Shown here: in pieces, positions 39,533 through 48,844 of the stretch
Layout of the letters: each line of letters opens with the position of its first letter
How positions within the stretch are numbered: position 1 is the first letter of the stretch
From: Candidatus Intestinimonas merdavium
Lineage (GTDB): Bacteria > Bacillota > Clostridia > Oscillospirales > Oscillospiraceae
Length of the DNA: 64,000 nt
Assembly (NCBI GenBank): GCA_019115785.1
Contig: DXCX01000033.1
Coordinates: 1-64,000, forward strand
Direction: 5' to 3'
Program-made: the position numbers and the translations under genes
Notes under the pieces: generated by a model
The model's database searches: none
What the model was told of the DNA's origin: nothing
The model's input: the letters and a program-made list of their open reading frames with translations, nothing else

Positions 39533-40230
39533 GGGGGAGGGTGTTCCGGCGATGGGCCGCCGTGGGAACCGCCCTGGCGTTGAGCCTGTCCCTGGCCGCC
39601 TGCGCCGGGGAGACCATGACCGCCTTTGACGCCACCGCCTATGTAAAGGGCGTGCTGGACGAGACGTACAAGGGTACCTGGGACAACGCCTTCCTGGATC
39701 TTGTGGATCTGACCGATGGAGAGGCCAAGGACGCCTATGAGGCCTCCTTGGAGGAGGAATACCGGCGCTTTGCCTACCAGTTTGACCTCAACGACAGCCT
39801 CCTCACCGAGGAGACCCGCCAGTCCGTCCTGGACCTGCTCACCGAGGTGGCGGCAAAGGCCCAGTATACTGTCCAGCAGGGGGTGGCCCTGGACGACACC
39901 CGGTATGCCGTGGAGGTGTCGGTACGGCCCATGGACCTCTTTATCCAGGTTCGGGAGGACGCTCTGGCCGACTTCCAAACGGAATTTGCCGCCCAATACG
40001 CCGACGTGGATCTGGAGGGGCGGTCGGCGGAGGAACGGGCAGAGCTGGAGGCCGAGTATGAAAACGCCTGGGCGGCCGGCATTGTGGAGCTGTGCCGGAG
40101 TCGGCTGGGCCTTTTGGGCTACGGGGATGTGGAGAGCATCCTGGTGCTGGTGGCTCCCGACGACGACGGGCTCTATACCATGGGGGACAACGACTTTTCC
40201 AACCTATCCGCCCTGATCCTACCCTATTGA
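39523..40230 (+). CDS. Hypothetical lipoprotein
   Basis: Signal plus lipobox ALSLSLAACAGE; acidic, no family recognised. Confidence 0.8.
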   Translation: MPVRGRVFRRWAAVGTALALSLSLAACAGETMTAFDATAYVKGVLDETYKGTWDNAFLDLVDLTDGEAKDAYEASLEEEYRRFAYQFDLNDSLLTEETRQSVLDLLTEVAAKAQYTVQQGVALDDTRYAVEVSVRPMDLFIQVREDALADFQTEFAAQYADVDLEGRSAEERAELEAEYENAWAAGIVELCRSRLGLLGYGDVESILVLVAPDDDGLYTMGDNDFSNLSALILPY

Positions 40231-40401
40231 CGCCCCATAAACCTGCCGCTGCGTGTCCGGAAGAGGGATGCAGCGGCAGTTTTGCGCTGCCTTTGCGGCA
40301 TGGCGGCGAGCTGGGCGTGGGATCGTGTTGCATCTGGCGCCGATACCGGGTACAATGGGAGCACATCTCCGGCCAGGCCGGAAGGAAGGGAGCGGGAGTC
40401 C

Positions 40402-41115
40402 GTGGACGAGGCCAGAATTCTCTTGATCGAAGATGACCCGGATATTCGGGAGGGGGTGCGTCTCCTGCTGGAGAGCGAGGGCTATTTTGTGGACGAGGCC
40501 GCCGATGGCGAGACAGGACTGGCTCTGGTGGGGGAGGACACCGACCTGGTGATCCTGGACATAATGATGCCGGGTATGTCGGGGCTGAAGGTGTGTCAGG
40601 AGCTGCGCAGGAGCTCCAATGTGCCTGTCCTCTTCCTGACCGCCCGTGCCCAGGAGTCGGACAAGCTCATCGGTCTGATGGCCGGGGGGGACGACTACCT
40701 CACCAAGCCCTTTTCCTATACCGAGCTGATGGTCCGCACCCGGGCCCTCCTGCGGCGCTACCGGATCTATCGGGGAAAGGGCGTGTCACCCGTCAGGGAA
40801 CAGCCCACCCAGCTCAATGCCGGCGGCATTCGGCTGAGTACGGTGGGCAATCAGGTGTGGGTGGACGGAAAGGAGGTACGGCTCTCCGGACTGGAATATC
40901 GCCTGCTGCGGCTGCTGATGGAGTACCCCGGTACCATTTTTTCCGCTCAGACCCTCTACGAGCGGGTGTGGGAGGAGCCCTATTTTTACAGCTGCGGCAG
41001 TACGGTGATGGTCCACGTCCGGAAGCTGCGGCTGAAGGTGGAGCGTGACCCCCAGCGGCCAAAGCGGATCGTCACCGAGTGGGGAAAGGGGTATCGGTTT
41101 GAGGCTGTGGAGTAG
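40402..41115 (+). CDS. OmpR-family response regulator
   Basis: GTG start; ARILLIEDDPDIREGVRLLLESEGYFVDEAADG; VILDIMMPGMSGL; LTKPFSYTELMVRTRALLRR; winged-helix C-terminus. Confidence 0.95.
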   Translation: MDEARILLIEDDPDIREGVRLLLESEGYFVDEAADGETGLALVGEDTDLVILDIMMPGMSGLKVCQELRRSSNVPVLFLTARAQESDKLIGLMAGGDDYLTKPFSYTELMVRTRALLRRYRIYRGKGVSPVREQPTQLNAGGIRLSTVGNQVWVDGKEVRLSGLEYRLLRLLMEYPGTIFSAQTLYERVWEEPYFYSCGSTVMVHVRKLRLKVERDPQRPKRIVTEWGKGYRFEAVE

Positions 41116-42403
41116 GAGAAGCTCCATCCGGGCCAGGCTGGGACGCCTGCTGGTGCTGGCGGCAGTGGTGGCGGGACTATGCTTTGTGGGCCTGGACCTG
41201 GTGGGACGAAACCTGATGGACCGATACCTCACCAGCGAGGACTTTGTCCATCAGAAGGACCAGCAGTACCTGGATGACCTGCGCGACTATATCCGGGCGG
41301 AGTCGGTGACAGCCTGGGACGCCGACAAGCTCACGGAGTGGGTCTACCAACAGGCGGTGGTGTCCATCCAGGTGGTGCGGGATGGGATGGTGACCTATGA
41401 CTCCTTCTATCCCGAGGCGGACTATGTTGCCTATCCTGCGGCGGGGCAGCACTACGAGTGGGGGGACTATCACACGATCATGTTTGCCGACGGACCGGCC
41501 GTGGTCTGGCTGTATGGCTATTACTATTACCAGTATGATGTACGCCTGCTGGTGCTCTCCCTGGCGGGGGCCTTTCTGGTGTTTCTCGGCATCGTTATGG
41601 CCGGACTCCAGGGTACCATTACCTATATCCGCCAGTTGAGCCGGGAGATCGGCGTGCTGGAAGGGGGAACCCTGGACGTGCCCATCACCATTCGGGGTCG
41701 GGATGAGCTCACCGATCTGGCCCAGGGGCTGGATGCCATGCGGGATTCCTTTCTGCGTCAGACCATGCGGGAGCGGCAGCTGGTGCAGGCCAACCAGCGC
41801 ATGATCACCGAGATGTCTCACGACCTGCGCACACCCCTCACCGCCATCCTCCTCTATGTGGAGCTTCTGCGCCGGAACGGCGAAGACACAGGGAAACGGG
41901 AGGAGTATCTGGACCGCCTGGAGGGCAAGGTGGAGCAGATGAGGACTCTGGCCGACCATCTGTTCCGCTATGCCCTCTCCAGCGGGGAGGGGGCGGCGGG
42001 GACCACCGAGCCGGTGACCCTGGAGTCCGGTCTGGGGGATGCCCTCTCCGAACTGGCGGCCTGCCTGACGGATCGCGGCTTTCGGGTGGAGGCCCACCTC
42101 CCCTGGAGTGGGCGGCAGGTGGTCATGGACTGCGAGGGAGCGGCCCGGGTGCTGGATAACCTGACCTCCAACCTCATGAAATACGCCGATCCCTGCCGGC
42201 CAATAGTTCTGGAGGAATTGGAAGAAAGGGACTATAACGGAGTCCGAATTACCAACGCCCTGGGGGTGAGCGGCGGGGCGGTGGAGAGCAGCGGTGTGGG
42301 CCTGGCCAGCGCCTCCCGGCTGATGGAGCAGATGGGCGGACGGCTGGAGTGGGGGAGGACAGGAGAGGATTTCCAGGTTACCCTGCTATTCCGATATGTG
42401 TAG
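41099..42403 (+). CDS. Sensor histidine kinase
   Basis: Two TM segments, HAMP-like DVPITIRGRDELTDLAQGLDAM, H-box MITEMSHDLRTPLTAILLYVELL, N-box DNLTSNLMKYA; start uncertain (TTG 41099 assumed). Confidence 0.92.
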   Translation: MRLWSRRSSIRARLGRLLVLAAVVAGLCFVGLDLVGRNLMDRYLTSEDFVHQKDQQYLDDLRDYIRAESVTAWDADKLTEWVYQQAVVSIQVVRDGMVTYDSFYPEADYVAYPAAGQHYEWGDYHTIMFADGPAVVWLYGYYYYQYDVRLLVLSLAGAFLVFLGIVMAGLQGTITYIRQLSREIGVLEGGTLDVPITIRGRDELTDLAQGLDAMRDSFLRQTMRERQLVQANQRMITEMSHDLRTPLTAILLYVELLRRNGEDTGKREEYLDRLEGKVEQMRTLADHLFRYALSSGEGAAGTTEPVTLESGLGDALSELAACLTDRGFRVEAHLPWSGRQVVMDCEGAARVLDNLTSNLMKYADPCRPIVLEELEERDYNGVRITNALGVSGGAVESSGVGLASASRLMEQMGGRLEWGRTGEDFQVTLLFRYV

Positions 42404-42409
42404 GCAAAA

Positions 42410-42455
42410 GCCCGGAGAGTGTGCGGAGTGCGCGCCCTCCGGGCATCTGCTTTTT
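42410..42455 (+). terminator. Rho-independent terminator
   Basis: GCCCGGAG...CTCCGGGC with outer GCAAAA/TGCTTTTT complementarity. Confidence 0.7.
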
Positions 42456-42562
42456 GGGAGGTGTTAAGAAGAATTAAGAAAGACGTTTAGGGGGACGGTA
42501 AGATTTGGGTGCTATGCTCTTCCTAACCAAGAGCGCGGTGCTCTGTTCCCGGAAAGGAGGGC

Positions 42563-43105
42563 ATGACCGTGTCCTGTTCATTCATCAATCAATACCCCGC
42601 CGGAGAGGGGCTTCTCCAGGCCTACCTGCGGGAGTCAGTGGCCCGGGACCTGAGCTGGGCCTGCCTCATTCTGGGGGCGCTGGGCGGGATTTTGTCCGTA
42701 TTGCTGACCGGAGGCGGGCTTTGGGTGGAGGGTGGACTGTGCCTTGGGCTGTCACTGCTGGCCCTGGCTGCCGCCGTAGGGGCGAGAGTCCTGACCCACT
42801 GGAAGGGGCGGAGGACCCGCATCGGCCCGGAGCGGGTAGGCGTGGTGGAATTTGGCCCCCGGATTCGGGTCACAGAGGGGGCGGAGGTCTTTTGGGCCGA
42901 CTACGCCCAGATCGTCCGGGTCAGACGTCTGACCACCTTCTCGGTGCTCCTGCTGGACAACGCCGAGGCCATCGTGGTGGCCAACAACGGCTTCACCCGG
43001 GGAGAACCGGAGCGATTTTGGCCCTTTTTGGAGGAGATGATGGCTCGCCGTAGGGCGGACCCTGAGCAGAATACGCCGGAACGCGGCGGAAGGGAGCAGA
43101 TATGA
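42563..43105 (+). CDS. Membrane protein with YcxB/PH-like C-terminal region
   Basis: Two TM then RIGPERVGVVEFGPRIRVTEGAEVFWADYAQIVRVRRLTTFSVLLLDNAEAIVVANNGFTRGEPERFWPFLEEMM. Confidence 0.65.
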   Translation: MTVSCSFINQYPAGEGLLQAYLRESVARDLSWACLILGALGGILSVLLTGGGLWVEGGLCLGLSLLALAAAVGARVLTHWKGRRTRIGPERVGVVEFGPRIRVTEGAEVFWADYAQIVRVRRLTTFSVLLLDNAEAIVVANNGFTRGEPERFWPFLEEMMARRRADPEQNTPERGGREQI

Positions 43106-44289
43106 AGATCGCGCAGGCCTTTAAAATGGCCATTCGGTCCATCACCGCGAAAAAGGTGCGGGCCATCCTCACCATGCTGGGCATCATCATCGGCGTGGCC
43201 TCGGTGGTCATCATGGTGTCGGTGGTCAAGGGCTCCAATCAGAAGATGATGGAGTACTTCGAGCGGCTGGGCAACAATAAGGTGACGGTGCTCATTCACG
43301 GCAGGGACCGGAAGGAGCTCAAAGAGATGCTCTATGAGTACTGTGGGCGGAGGAAGGATCTCATTGCCGGCATCACACCGGATGTGGACCTAAGTCTTCC
43401 CATCAGCTACAATTCCAGAAGCACCACCAAGATGGAGACAGGGGGTCCCAGCGTCTATCTGGGGAATACGGACTACTCCATCTGCAACAATTTCAAGATC
43501 GGCAGGGGCCGGGACCTGAGCTATCTGGACAGCAAGCTCTGCCGGAACGTGGTGGTACTGGGGGCCAGGACGGCCTCCTACCTCTTCGACCAGGTGGACC
43601 CGGTGGGGAAAGAGGTGCACATCGGCGGCCAGCCCTTCCTGGTCATCGGGGTCTATATGGCCAAGGACCCGGACTCCGAGTACTCCATGGACAACATGGC
43701 GGTGGTGCCGGAGACGGCCACCCGCATCCTCAGAAGTCAGGAGCGCATCACCAGCTTTACCGTTAAGGCCAAAAACCGTGCGGCGGTAAAGCAGGCCATC
43801 ACCCTCCTGGGTGGCTATTTAGAGGGCCAGGTAGGTAAGGATAACTGTACGGTGCAGTCGGACGACCAGTTTATCGACGACAGTAAGCGGCAGAACGACA
43901 CCATGAGCCTGGTCCTGGGCGGTATCGCCGGGATCTCCCTGCTGGTGGGCGGCATCGGCATCATGAATATCATGCTGGTCACTGTGTCGGAGCGCACCCG
44001 GGAGATCGGCATCCGAAAGGCCATCGGCGCTCCACGCTCCTCCATCCTCCTCCAGTTCCTAGTGGAATCGGCCATGGTGTGCGGCCTGGGGGGCGTGCTG
44101 GGGATCTTGCTGGGGTTTGTGGGCACTCTGGTGGCCGGCAAGCTCATCCTGAAATTTCTCCTCTTCCCCGATCCCGTCCTGTCCGCAGGGGCCTTCCTCT
44201 TTTCGGTGGTACTGGGCATCGCCTTTGGCATGTACCCGGCCATTATGGCCTCCGGCCTCACGCCGGTAGCCGCCCTGCGGACGGACTGA
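43102..44289 (+). CDS. MacB-like ABC transporter permease
   Basis: MKIAQAFKMAIRSITAKKVRAILTMLGIIIGVASVVIMVSVVKGS; ISLLVGGIGIMNIMLVTVSERTREIGIRKAIGA. Confidence 0.94.
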   Translation: MKIAQAFKMAIRSITAKKVRAILTMLGIIIGVASVVIMVSVVKGSNQKMMEYFERLGNNKVTVLIHGRDRKELKEMLYEYCGRRKDLIAGITPDVDLSLPISYNSRSTTKMETGGPSVYLGNTDYSICNNFKIGRGRDLSYLDSKLCRNVVVLGARTASYLFDQVDPVGKEVHIGGQPFLVIGVYMAKDPDSEYSMDNMAVVPETATRILRSQERITSFTVKAKNRAAVKQAITLLGGYLEGQVGKDNCTVQSDDQFIDDSKRQNDTMSLVLGGIAGISLLVGGIGIMNIMLVTVSERTREIGIRKAIGAPRSSILLQFLVESAMVCGLGGVLGILLGFVGTLVAGKLILKFLLFPDPVLSAGAFLFSVVLGIAFGMYPAIMASGLTPVAALRTD

Positions 44290-44314
44290 CCATAGATTTC
44301 CCATCACCTTTCTG

Positions 44315-44359
44315 AACGGCAGCGGCCCTCCTGTGGAAAACGGGAGGGCCGCTGCCGTT
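44315..44359. terminator. Bidirectional terminator
   Basis: AACGGCAGCGGCCCTCC...GGAGGGCCGCTGCCGTT, perfect 17-bp stem between convergent genes. Confidence 0.88.
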
Positions 44360-44362
44360 GTC

Positions 44363-45448
44363 TTAGCGGAAGAGATCGGTGACCGGAAGAAAGTCCGGGG
44401 TCTGGTACAAAGGAAACTGGAGGGGGGCCGGGCGCTCCAGCAGGGGTTCCAGCTCCAGATACCGTATCCGCTGGTTTTCGTAGGTGGTCCAGTAAAAGCG
44501 GCGGGACTGGGCGCAGCAGACGCTGGTGTAGACGGTATAGTCGTAAGGGACGGTGTGGGTGTCCAGCTCCGTCACGGGGCTCTGGTGGCTCACCCGCACC
44601 GCCCCCAGGGGGAAGGCGGCGCTCTGAAGCAGGCGGAACATCCGGGCAACCCCGGACGCTTCCCCCTCTCCGGTGGGAGCAAAGGCGCGCAGAAAGGCGA
44701 GGCGGACAAAGCGGGAGGGGGAGCTCCAGTCCCCGGGAAGGCCCTGGGCGCCGCTGCCGGAGAAGCACTGCTCCAGCTCCTTGGCCAGAGGGGTGCCGGG
44801 GTGGTCCAGATCCCGGAGTCCGGCGTAGTTGAGGAGGTTGAGCCGGTGCCAGGGGTAGCCGGGGCTGTTGGTCATGACCCCCAGGGTATTTCGGTAGATG
44901 TGGAGCCCCTCCCGGTCGGGCTCCACCACAATGCTCTCACCGGTCCGGTCGGAGAAGGACCAGTGGAGAGGGGGGACCGTTCCCAAGAGGGGGAGGGGAA
45001 CCAGACGCAGCTCCTTCTCCAGACAGCGGACGGCCTCCTCCACGGTGGCGCACTGGGCCAGCAGATGGAGGACCAGGAAGGGAGGTTGGATGGGGCGGGC
45101 ACCGGCGGCGGGCCCCTCCCCGTAGTGGGCAAAGCCCCGGTAGTAGAGCTGCCCCCCCATCAGTCCCGCCTCGTTGAGTCCCTCATAGAGCACCGGCGCC
45201 GGCCCCAGCAGCAGTCCCGTGCCGGCGCAGGCGTAGAGGACAGCGGCGGTGTGGTCCTTTCCCCCGCTGTCTCCCGCCCACAAGAGCCGGTAAGGGGTAC
45301 CCCGGGGAAGCACGAGGATCCTGGCTCCCTCCGCCAGCCGGTCAAAATCATAATTCCGTCCCCAAAGGGACTTACCGTCCCCGGTGTGCCAGGCCAGGGC
45401 GCTGCATCCAGCCTCCGGCGGCGGAGTAGAGCCGGTAAAACATGCCAT
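44363..45448 (-). CDS. Linear amide C-N hydrolase (choloylglycine hydrolase family, Ntn)
   Basis: MACFTGS...GKSLWGRNYDFD; LYEGLNEAGLMGGQLYY; GVMTNSPGYPWHRLNL; start at ATG 45448 preceded by AGGAGGGG. Confidence 0.85.
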   Translation of the reverse strand: MACFTGSTPPPEAGCSALAWHTGDGKSLWGRNYDFDRLAEGARILVLPRGTPYRLLWAGDSGGKDHTAAVLYACAGTGLLLGPAPVLYEGLNEAGLMGGQLYYRGFAHYGEGPAAGARPIQPPFLVLHLLAQCATVEEAVRCLEKELRLVPLPLLGTVPPLHWSFSDRTGESIVVEPDREGLHIYRNTLGVMTNSPGYPWHRLNLLNYAGLRDLDHPGTPLAKELEQCFSGSGAQGLPGDWSSPSRFVRLAFLRAFAPTGEGEASGVARMFRLLQSAAFPLGAVRVSHQSPVTELDTHTVPYDYTVYTSVCCAQSRRFYWTTYENQRIRYLELEPLLERPAPLQFPLYQTPDFLPVTDLFR

Positions 45449-45547
45449 ATGGACCCCTCCTTTTACCTTCAGTGTGCGCTGGCAGGGAAAAGATATACCT
45501 GTATAAGTTGGGCCAGGCTGGATAGACTGAGTTTGGGAGGTGCCGCT

Positions 45548-46096
45548 ATGGTGATCCGATTTTTCTGGACCCGGGCTGCGTCTGTCTGGATTGCGGTCCT
45601 CTATATGGTTCTGGGCCTGCTGCTGCTCCTGTTTCCAGACGCCAGCGGGCGATTTTTTATCCGGGCCCTGGCCGCCGGCGCCGTACTGTATGGCGTTGTC
45701 CACCTGTGGCGCTACGGCCAGAGCCGACGGACAGCGGAGGACTCGCCGGGAGATCTTTTCCTGGGTGTTCTTCCCCTGGCCTTTGCCGCCTTTGCCCTGC
45801 TGCGCCCCCTGACCATTCTGTCCTTTCTGCCCCTCACCCTGGGGCTTTTGCTCCTGGTCGACGGCATCGGGAAGGCGCCTCTGGCAATACGGGCGGTACG
45901 GGGGCGGGGGGCCGACCGCTTTCCCCAGCTGATCGCCTGCCTGCTGCCCATAGTGCTGGGGGGACTGCTGGTGGCCGACCCCTTTCAGGGTGCCCGGGCC
46001 GTCATCATGGTCTTTGGCTTCGCCTTGCTGGCCGACGGGGCCAGCGACCTGGCCACAGCCATCCTGGCCCGGCGGTCAGGGGGCAGCGGCGGATAG
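45548..46096 (+). CDS. HdeD-like/DUF308 membrane protein
   Basis: MVIRFFWTRAASVWIAVLYMVLGLLLLLFPDASGRFFIRALAAGAVLYGVVHLWRYGQ, repeated TM pairs. Confidence 0.75.
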   Translation: MVIRFFWTRAASVWIAVLYMVLGLLLLLFPDASGRFFIRALAAGAVLYGVVHLWRYGQSRRTAEDSPGDLFLGVLPLAFAAFALLRPLTILSFLPLTLGLLLLVDGIGKAPLAIRAVRGRGADRFPQLIACLLPIVLGGLLVADPFQGARAVIMVFGFALLADGASDLATAILARRSGGSGG

Positions 46097-46114
46097 AGAA
46101 GGGAGAGGTACACC

Positions 46115-46246
46115 TTGCTGTTTCTGTTGTCTGTGCTGCTGATGATCGCACTGGCCCTGACCTGGAAAATTCGGCCGGCATCCACCGCCCTATCCCTCCA
46201 GGGTGTTCCCCGAAAGGAGGGACTTCCGCCCGCCGGCAGCCTATGA
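46115..46246 (+). CDS. 43-aa hydrophobic ORF overlapping the next gene (+1 frame relationship)
   Basis: TTG start after GGGAGAGG; (M)LFLLSVLLMIALALTWKIRPASTALSLQGVPRKEGLPPAGSL*. Confidence 0.4.
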   Translation: MLFLLSVLLMIALALTWKIRPASTALSLQGVPRKEGLPPAGSL

Positions 46247-46856
46247 CCTGTTCTGGACCTTCCTGGCAGGAGGCTTTCTGGGGGAGCGCATCGAGGTGGT
46301 CTATATCTGGAGCGCCACCGGGGAGGTCATGAGCCGCAGCAGCCTCCTCTACGGCCCCTTCAGTCTGGTGTGGGGGCTGGGCGCCGCCCTGGTAACGTGG
46401 TTCCTCTGGCCCTTCCGGCACCGGGGACCCTGGGTGCTGCTGGTGGCGGGCGGTGTGCTGGGAGGAGGATTTGAATATGTGGCCAGCGCGGTGGGGGAGG
46501 CCATGTACCACAAGATCTTTTGGGACTACTCCCACATGCCATTCCACCTGGGGGGAAGGACCAATCTGATTTTCGCGCTGCTGTGGGGCCTGGGGGCGGC
46601 GTTGTGGGTCCTCCGGGGGTTCCCGCTCCTGGCCCGCCTGACGGAGCGCCTGCCGCCCCGAGGCGGGCAAGCTGCCCTCAGGGTCCTTTCGCTGGTGCTG
46701 GCGGCGGATCTCCTCCTCTCTGCCGCCGCTCTGCTGCGGATGGAGGAGCGGGAGGCGGGACAGCCCGCCGCCGGGCCGGTGGCCCGGGCCATGGACCGCT
46801 GGTATCCCGATCCGGTCCTCCACAGCCGGTATCGAAATCTCATGGAGCCGCATTAA
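46203..46856 (+). CDS. CmpB-type putative ABC transporter permease
   Basis: YDLFWTFLAGGFLGERIEVVYIWSATGEVMSRSSLLYGPFSLVWGLGAAL...FEYVASAVGEAMYHKIFWDYSHMPFHLGGRTNLIFALLWGLGA. Confidence 0.8.
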   Translation: MFPERRDFRPPAAYDLFWTFLAGGFLGERIEVVYIWSATGEVMSRSSLLYGPFSLVWGLGAALVTWFLWPFRHRGPWVLLVAGGVLGGGFEYVASAVGEAMYHKIFWDYSHMPFHLGGRTNLIFALLWGLGAALWVLRGFPLLARLTERLPPRGGQAALRVLSLVLAADLLLSAAALLRMEEREAGQPAAGPVARAMDRWYPDPVLHSRYRNLMEPH

Positions 46857-46861
46857 AATCG

Positions 46862-46895
46862 CAGAGCGCCCCGGACGGAAGTCCGGGGCGCTCTG
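46862..46895. terminator. Bidirectional terminator
   Basis: CAGAGCGCCCCGGAC-ggaa-GTCCGGGGCGCTCTG. Confidence 0.88.
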
Positions 46896-46905
46896 GTATG
46901 TCCGT

Positions 46906-47367
46906 TCATTGGGCCTGGAGATAGGCCAGAATGTCGGCGGCGTTGGTATCGGGCTTGACCTTGGGCATCACCTTTTCAATGACGCCATCCTCGTTGATGA
47001 GGTAGGTGGTGCGGACCACACCCATACTCACCTTGCCGTAGAGCTTCTTCTCCTGCCACACGCCGTAGGCCTGTAGGACCTCCAGTTCCGGGTCGGAGAG
47101 CAGGAGGAAGGGAAGGTCATATTTTTGGGCGAACCGCTGGTGGGAGGCGGCGGAGTCCTTGCTCACGCCGATGACCACCGCGCCCAGGGCCTGGAAGGCG
47201 GCGTAGCTGGCGGCAAAGGCGCAGGCCTGCCTGGTGCAGCCGGGGGTGTTGTCCTTGGGGTAGAAATAGAGAATGACCTTTTTCCCTCTGAAGTCGGAGA
47301 GAGTGACGGGGTTCCCATCCTTGTCAGGGAGGGTGAAGTCGGGGGCCTGGATACCGGGGTTCAGCAT
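46906..47367 (-). CDS. bcp: Peroxiredoxin (BCP/thiol peroxidase)
   Basis: MLNPGIQAPDFTLPDKDGNPVTLSDFRGKKVILYFYPKDNTPGCTRQACAFAASYAAF. Confidence 0.95.
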   Translation of the reverse strand: MLNPGIQAPDFTLPDKDGNPVTLSDFRGKKVILYFYPKDNTPGCTRQACAFAASYAAFQALGAVVIGVSKDSAASHQRFAQKYDLPFLLLSDPELEVLQAYGVWQEKKLYGKVSMGVVRTTYLINEDGVIEKVMPKVKPDTNAADILAYLQAQ

Positions 47368-47391
47368 GGTGATCGCTCCTTTTCCTGTTTG

Positions 47392-48432
47392 TTACAGGGC
47401 CATATCAATGGCCACTTTGATGACGCCGTCCCGGTGGCCCTCAAAGAGGTCGTAGGCGGCGTCCATTTCCCGGAGGGGATAGGTGTGGGTAATGAGGGGG
47501 GTGGTGTCCAGTTTGCCCTGGGCAATGAGGTCCAGGGTCCTGGCACAGTGGCAGCCGTCCACCCCGCCGGTTTTGAAGGTGAGATTTTTGCCGTACATAT
47601 CGGGGAGAGGGAGGACCTGAGGGCCGTCGTACAGGGCCACCACGGTCACGACCGCGTTGGGCCGGGCGCACTGCCAGGCCAGGCGGAAGGTCTCCTCCGT
47701 ACCCGCCGCCTCAACCACGGCGTCGGCGCCGCCGTGGTCGCTGTGGGATAGAACAAAGGGGAGCGCCTCTTCCGGGCTCACTGTCAGGACCTGGGGATAG
47801 TGAGCCTCCACAAAGGCCCGGCGCAGGGGGTCCCGCTCGCAGACGATGACCTGTTTGGGGCGGCGGAGCAGCAGGCATTGGAGGGTGCACACCCCGGTGG
47901 GGCCGGCGCCGATAAGGAGCACGGTGTCCCCGGCATCCACAGGGGTGATGTCGGCGGCCCAGTAGCCGGTGGCCAGGATGTCCCCCACAAAAAGAGCTTG
48001 GCGGTCGCTCACCCCGTCGGGGATGGGGGTCAGACCCTGATCGGCCAGAGGGACCCGGACATAGGGGGCCTGTCCGCCGTCGATGCGGCAGCCCAGAGCC
48101 CAGCCTCCGCTGGGGTGTGTGCAGTTGTTGACCCAACCCCGGCGGCAGAAGAAGCACTCGCCGCAGAAGGTCTCCACATTCACCGCCACCCGGGTTCCGG
48201 GTTTAACCTGGGTGACGGCGGTCCCCACCGCCTCCACCACGCCCACCATCTCGTGGCCCAGGGTGATACCGGGCACCGCCCGGGGCACCGAGCCGTGCTT
48301 GATATGGAGGTCGCTGGTGCAGATGCTGGAGAGAGTCACCTGGACGATGGCGTCCCGGTCCTCCAGCAGCACCGGTTTGGGCTTTTCCAACAGCCGGAGA
48401 TCTCCCCGGCCCACGTAGGTATAGGCCAGCAT
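47392..48432 (-). CDS. Zinc-dependent medium-chain alcohol dehydrogenase
   Basis: STICTSDLHIKHGSVPRAVPGITLGHEMVGVVEAVG; ETFCGECFFCRRGWVNNC structural zinc motif. Confidence 0.94.
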   Translation of the reverse strand: MLAYTYVGRGDLRLLEKPKPVLLEDRDAIVQVTLSSICTSDLHIKHGSVPRAVPGITLGHEMVGVVEAVGTAVTQVKPGTRVAVNVETFCGECFFCRRGWVNNCTHPSGGWALGCRIDGGQAPYVRVPLADQGLTPIPDGVSDRQALFVGDILATGYWAADITPVDAGDTVLLIGAGPTGVCTLQCLLLRRPKQVIVCERDPLRRAFVEAHYPQVLTVSPEEALPFVLSHSDHGGADAVVEAAGTEETFRLAWQCARPNAVVTVVALYDGPQVLPLPDMYGKNLTFKTGGVDGCHCARTLDLIAQGKLDTTPLITHTYPLREMDAAYDLFEGHRDGVIKVAIDMAL

Positions 48433-48453
48433 GCAGGCCACTTCCTTTCTCGG

Positions 48454-48795
48454 TTACTCCCCCAGGCCGGTGGCCAGCAGGGGAATGGCGTTGATGACGG
48501 GCTCCTCGTAGGGGTGGACCTTTTTGACGGCGGAGATGGTCCGGGACAGGTCGTCAGTCCGGCAGGTGACCTCCACCTTCAGCTCCGGCGACGTGCACAG
48601 CTCCCCCACCCTCCCCAGGTAGGGGGAGGTGCCGGGGAGGGGCCGCCAGCAGCTGGTGACCGGGGCGTAGGAGAGGCAGCCGTCGTAGGCGCCGATGTGT
48701 CCGGCGTCCACCGACAGGAGGGCGGCGCGGACAGCCTCCAGGTGGCTCTCCGGGACAAAGATCTCCAGTTTGCAGTATGCACTGAGCATGCTCAC
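48454..48795 (-). CDS. CutA/NIF3-C-terminal-like (YqfO-like) small protein
   Basis: AYCKLEIFVPESHLEAVRAALLSVDAGHIGAYDGCLSYAPVTSCWRPLPGTSPYLG..KVHPYEEPVINAIPL. Confidence 0.78.
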   Translation of the reverse strand: MSMLSAYCKLEIFVPESHLEAVRAALLSVDAGHIGAYDGCLSYAPVTSCWRPLPGTSPYLGRVGELCTSPELKVEVTCRTDDLSRTISAVKKVHPYEEPVINAIPLLATGLGE

Positions 48796-48844
48796 ACCTC
48801 CTCACCCATTGCCGGCGAAAACAGTCCTGGCTTCCCCCACCGGC

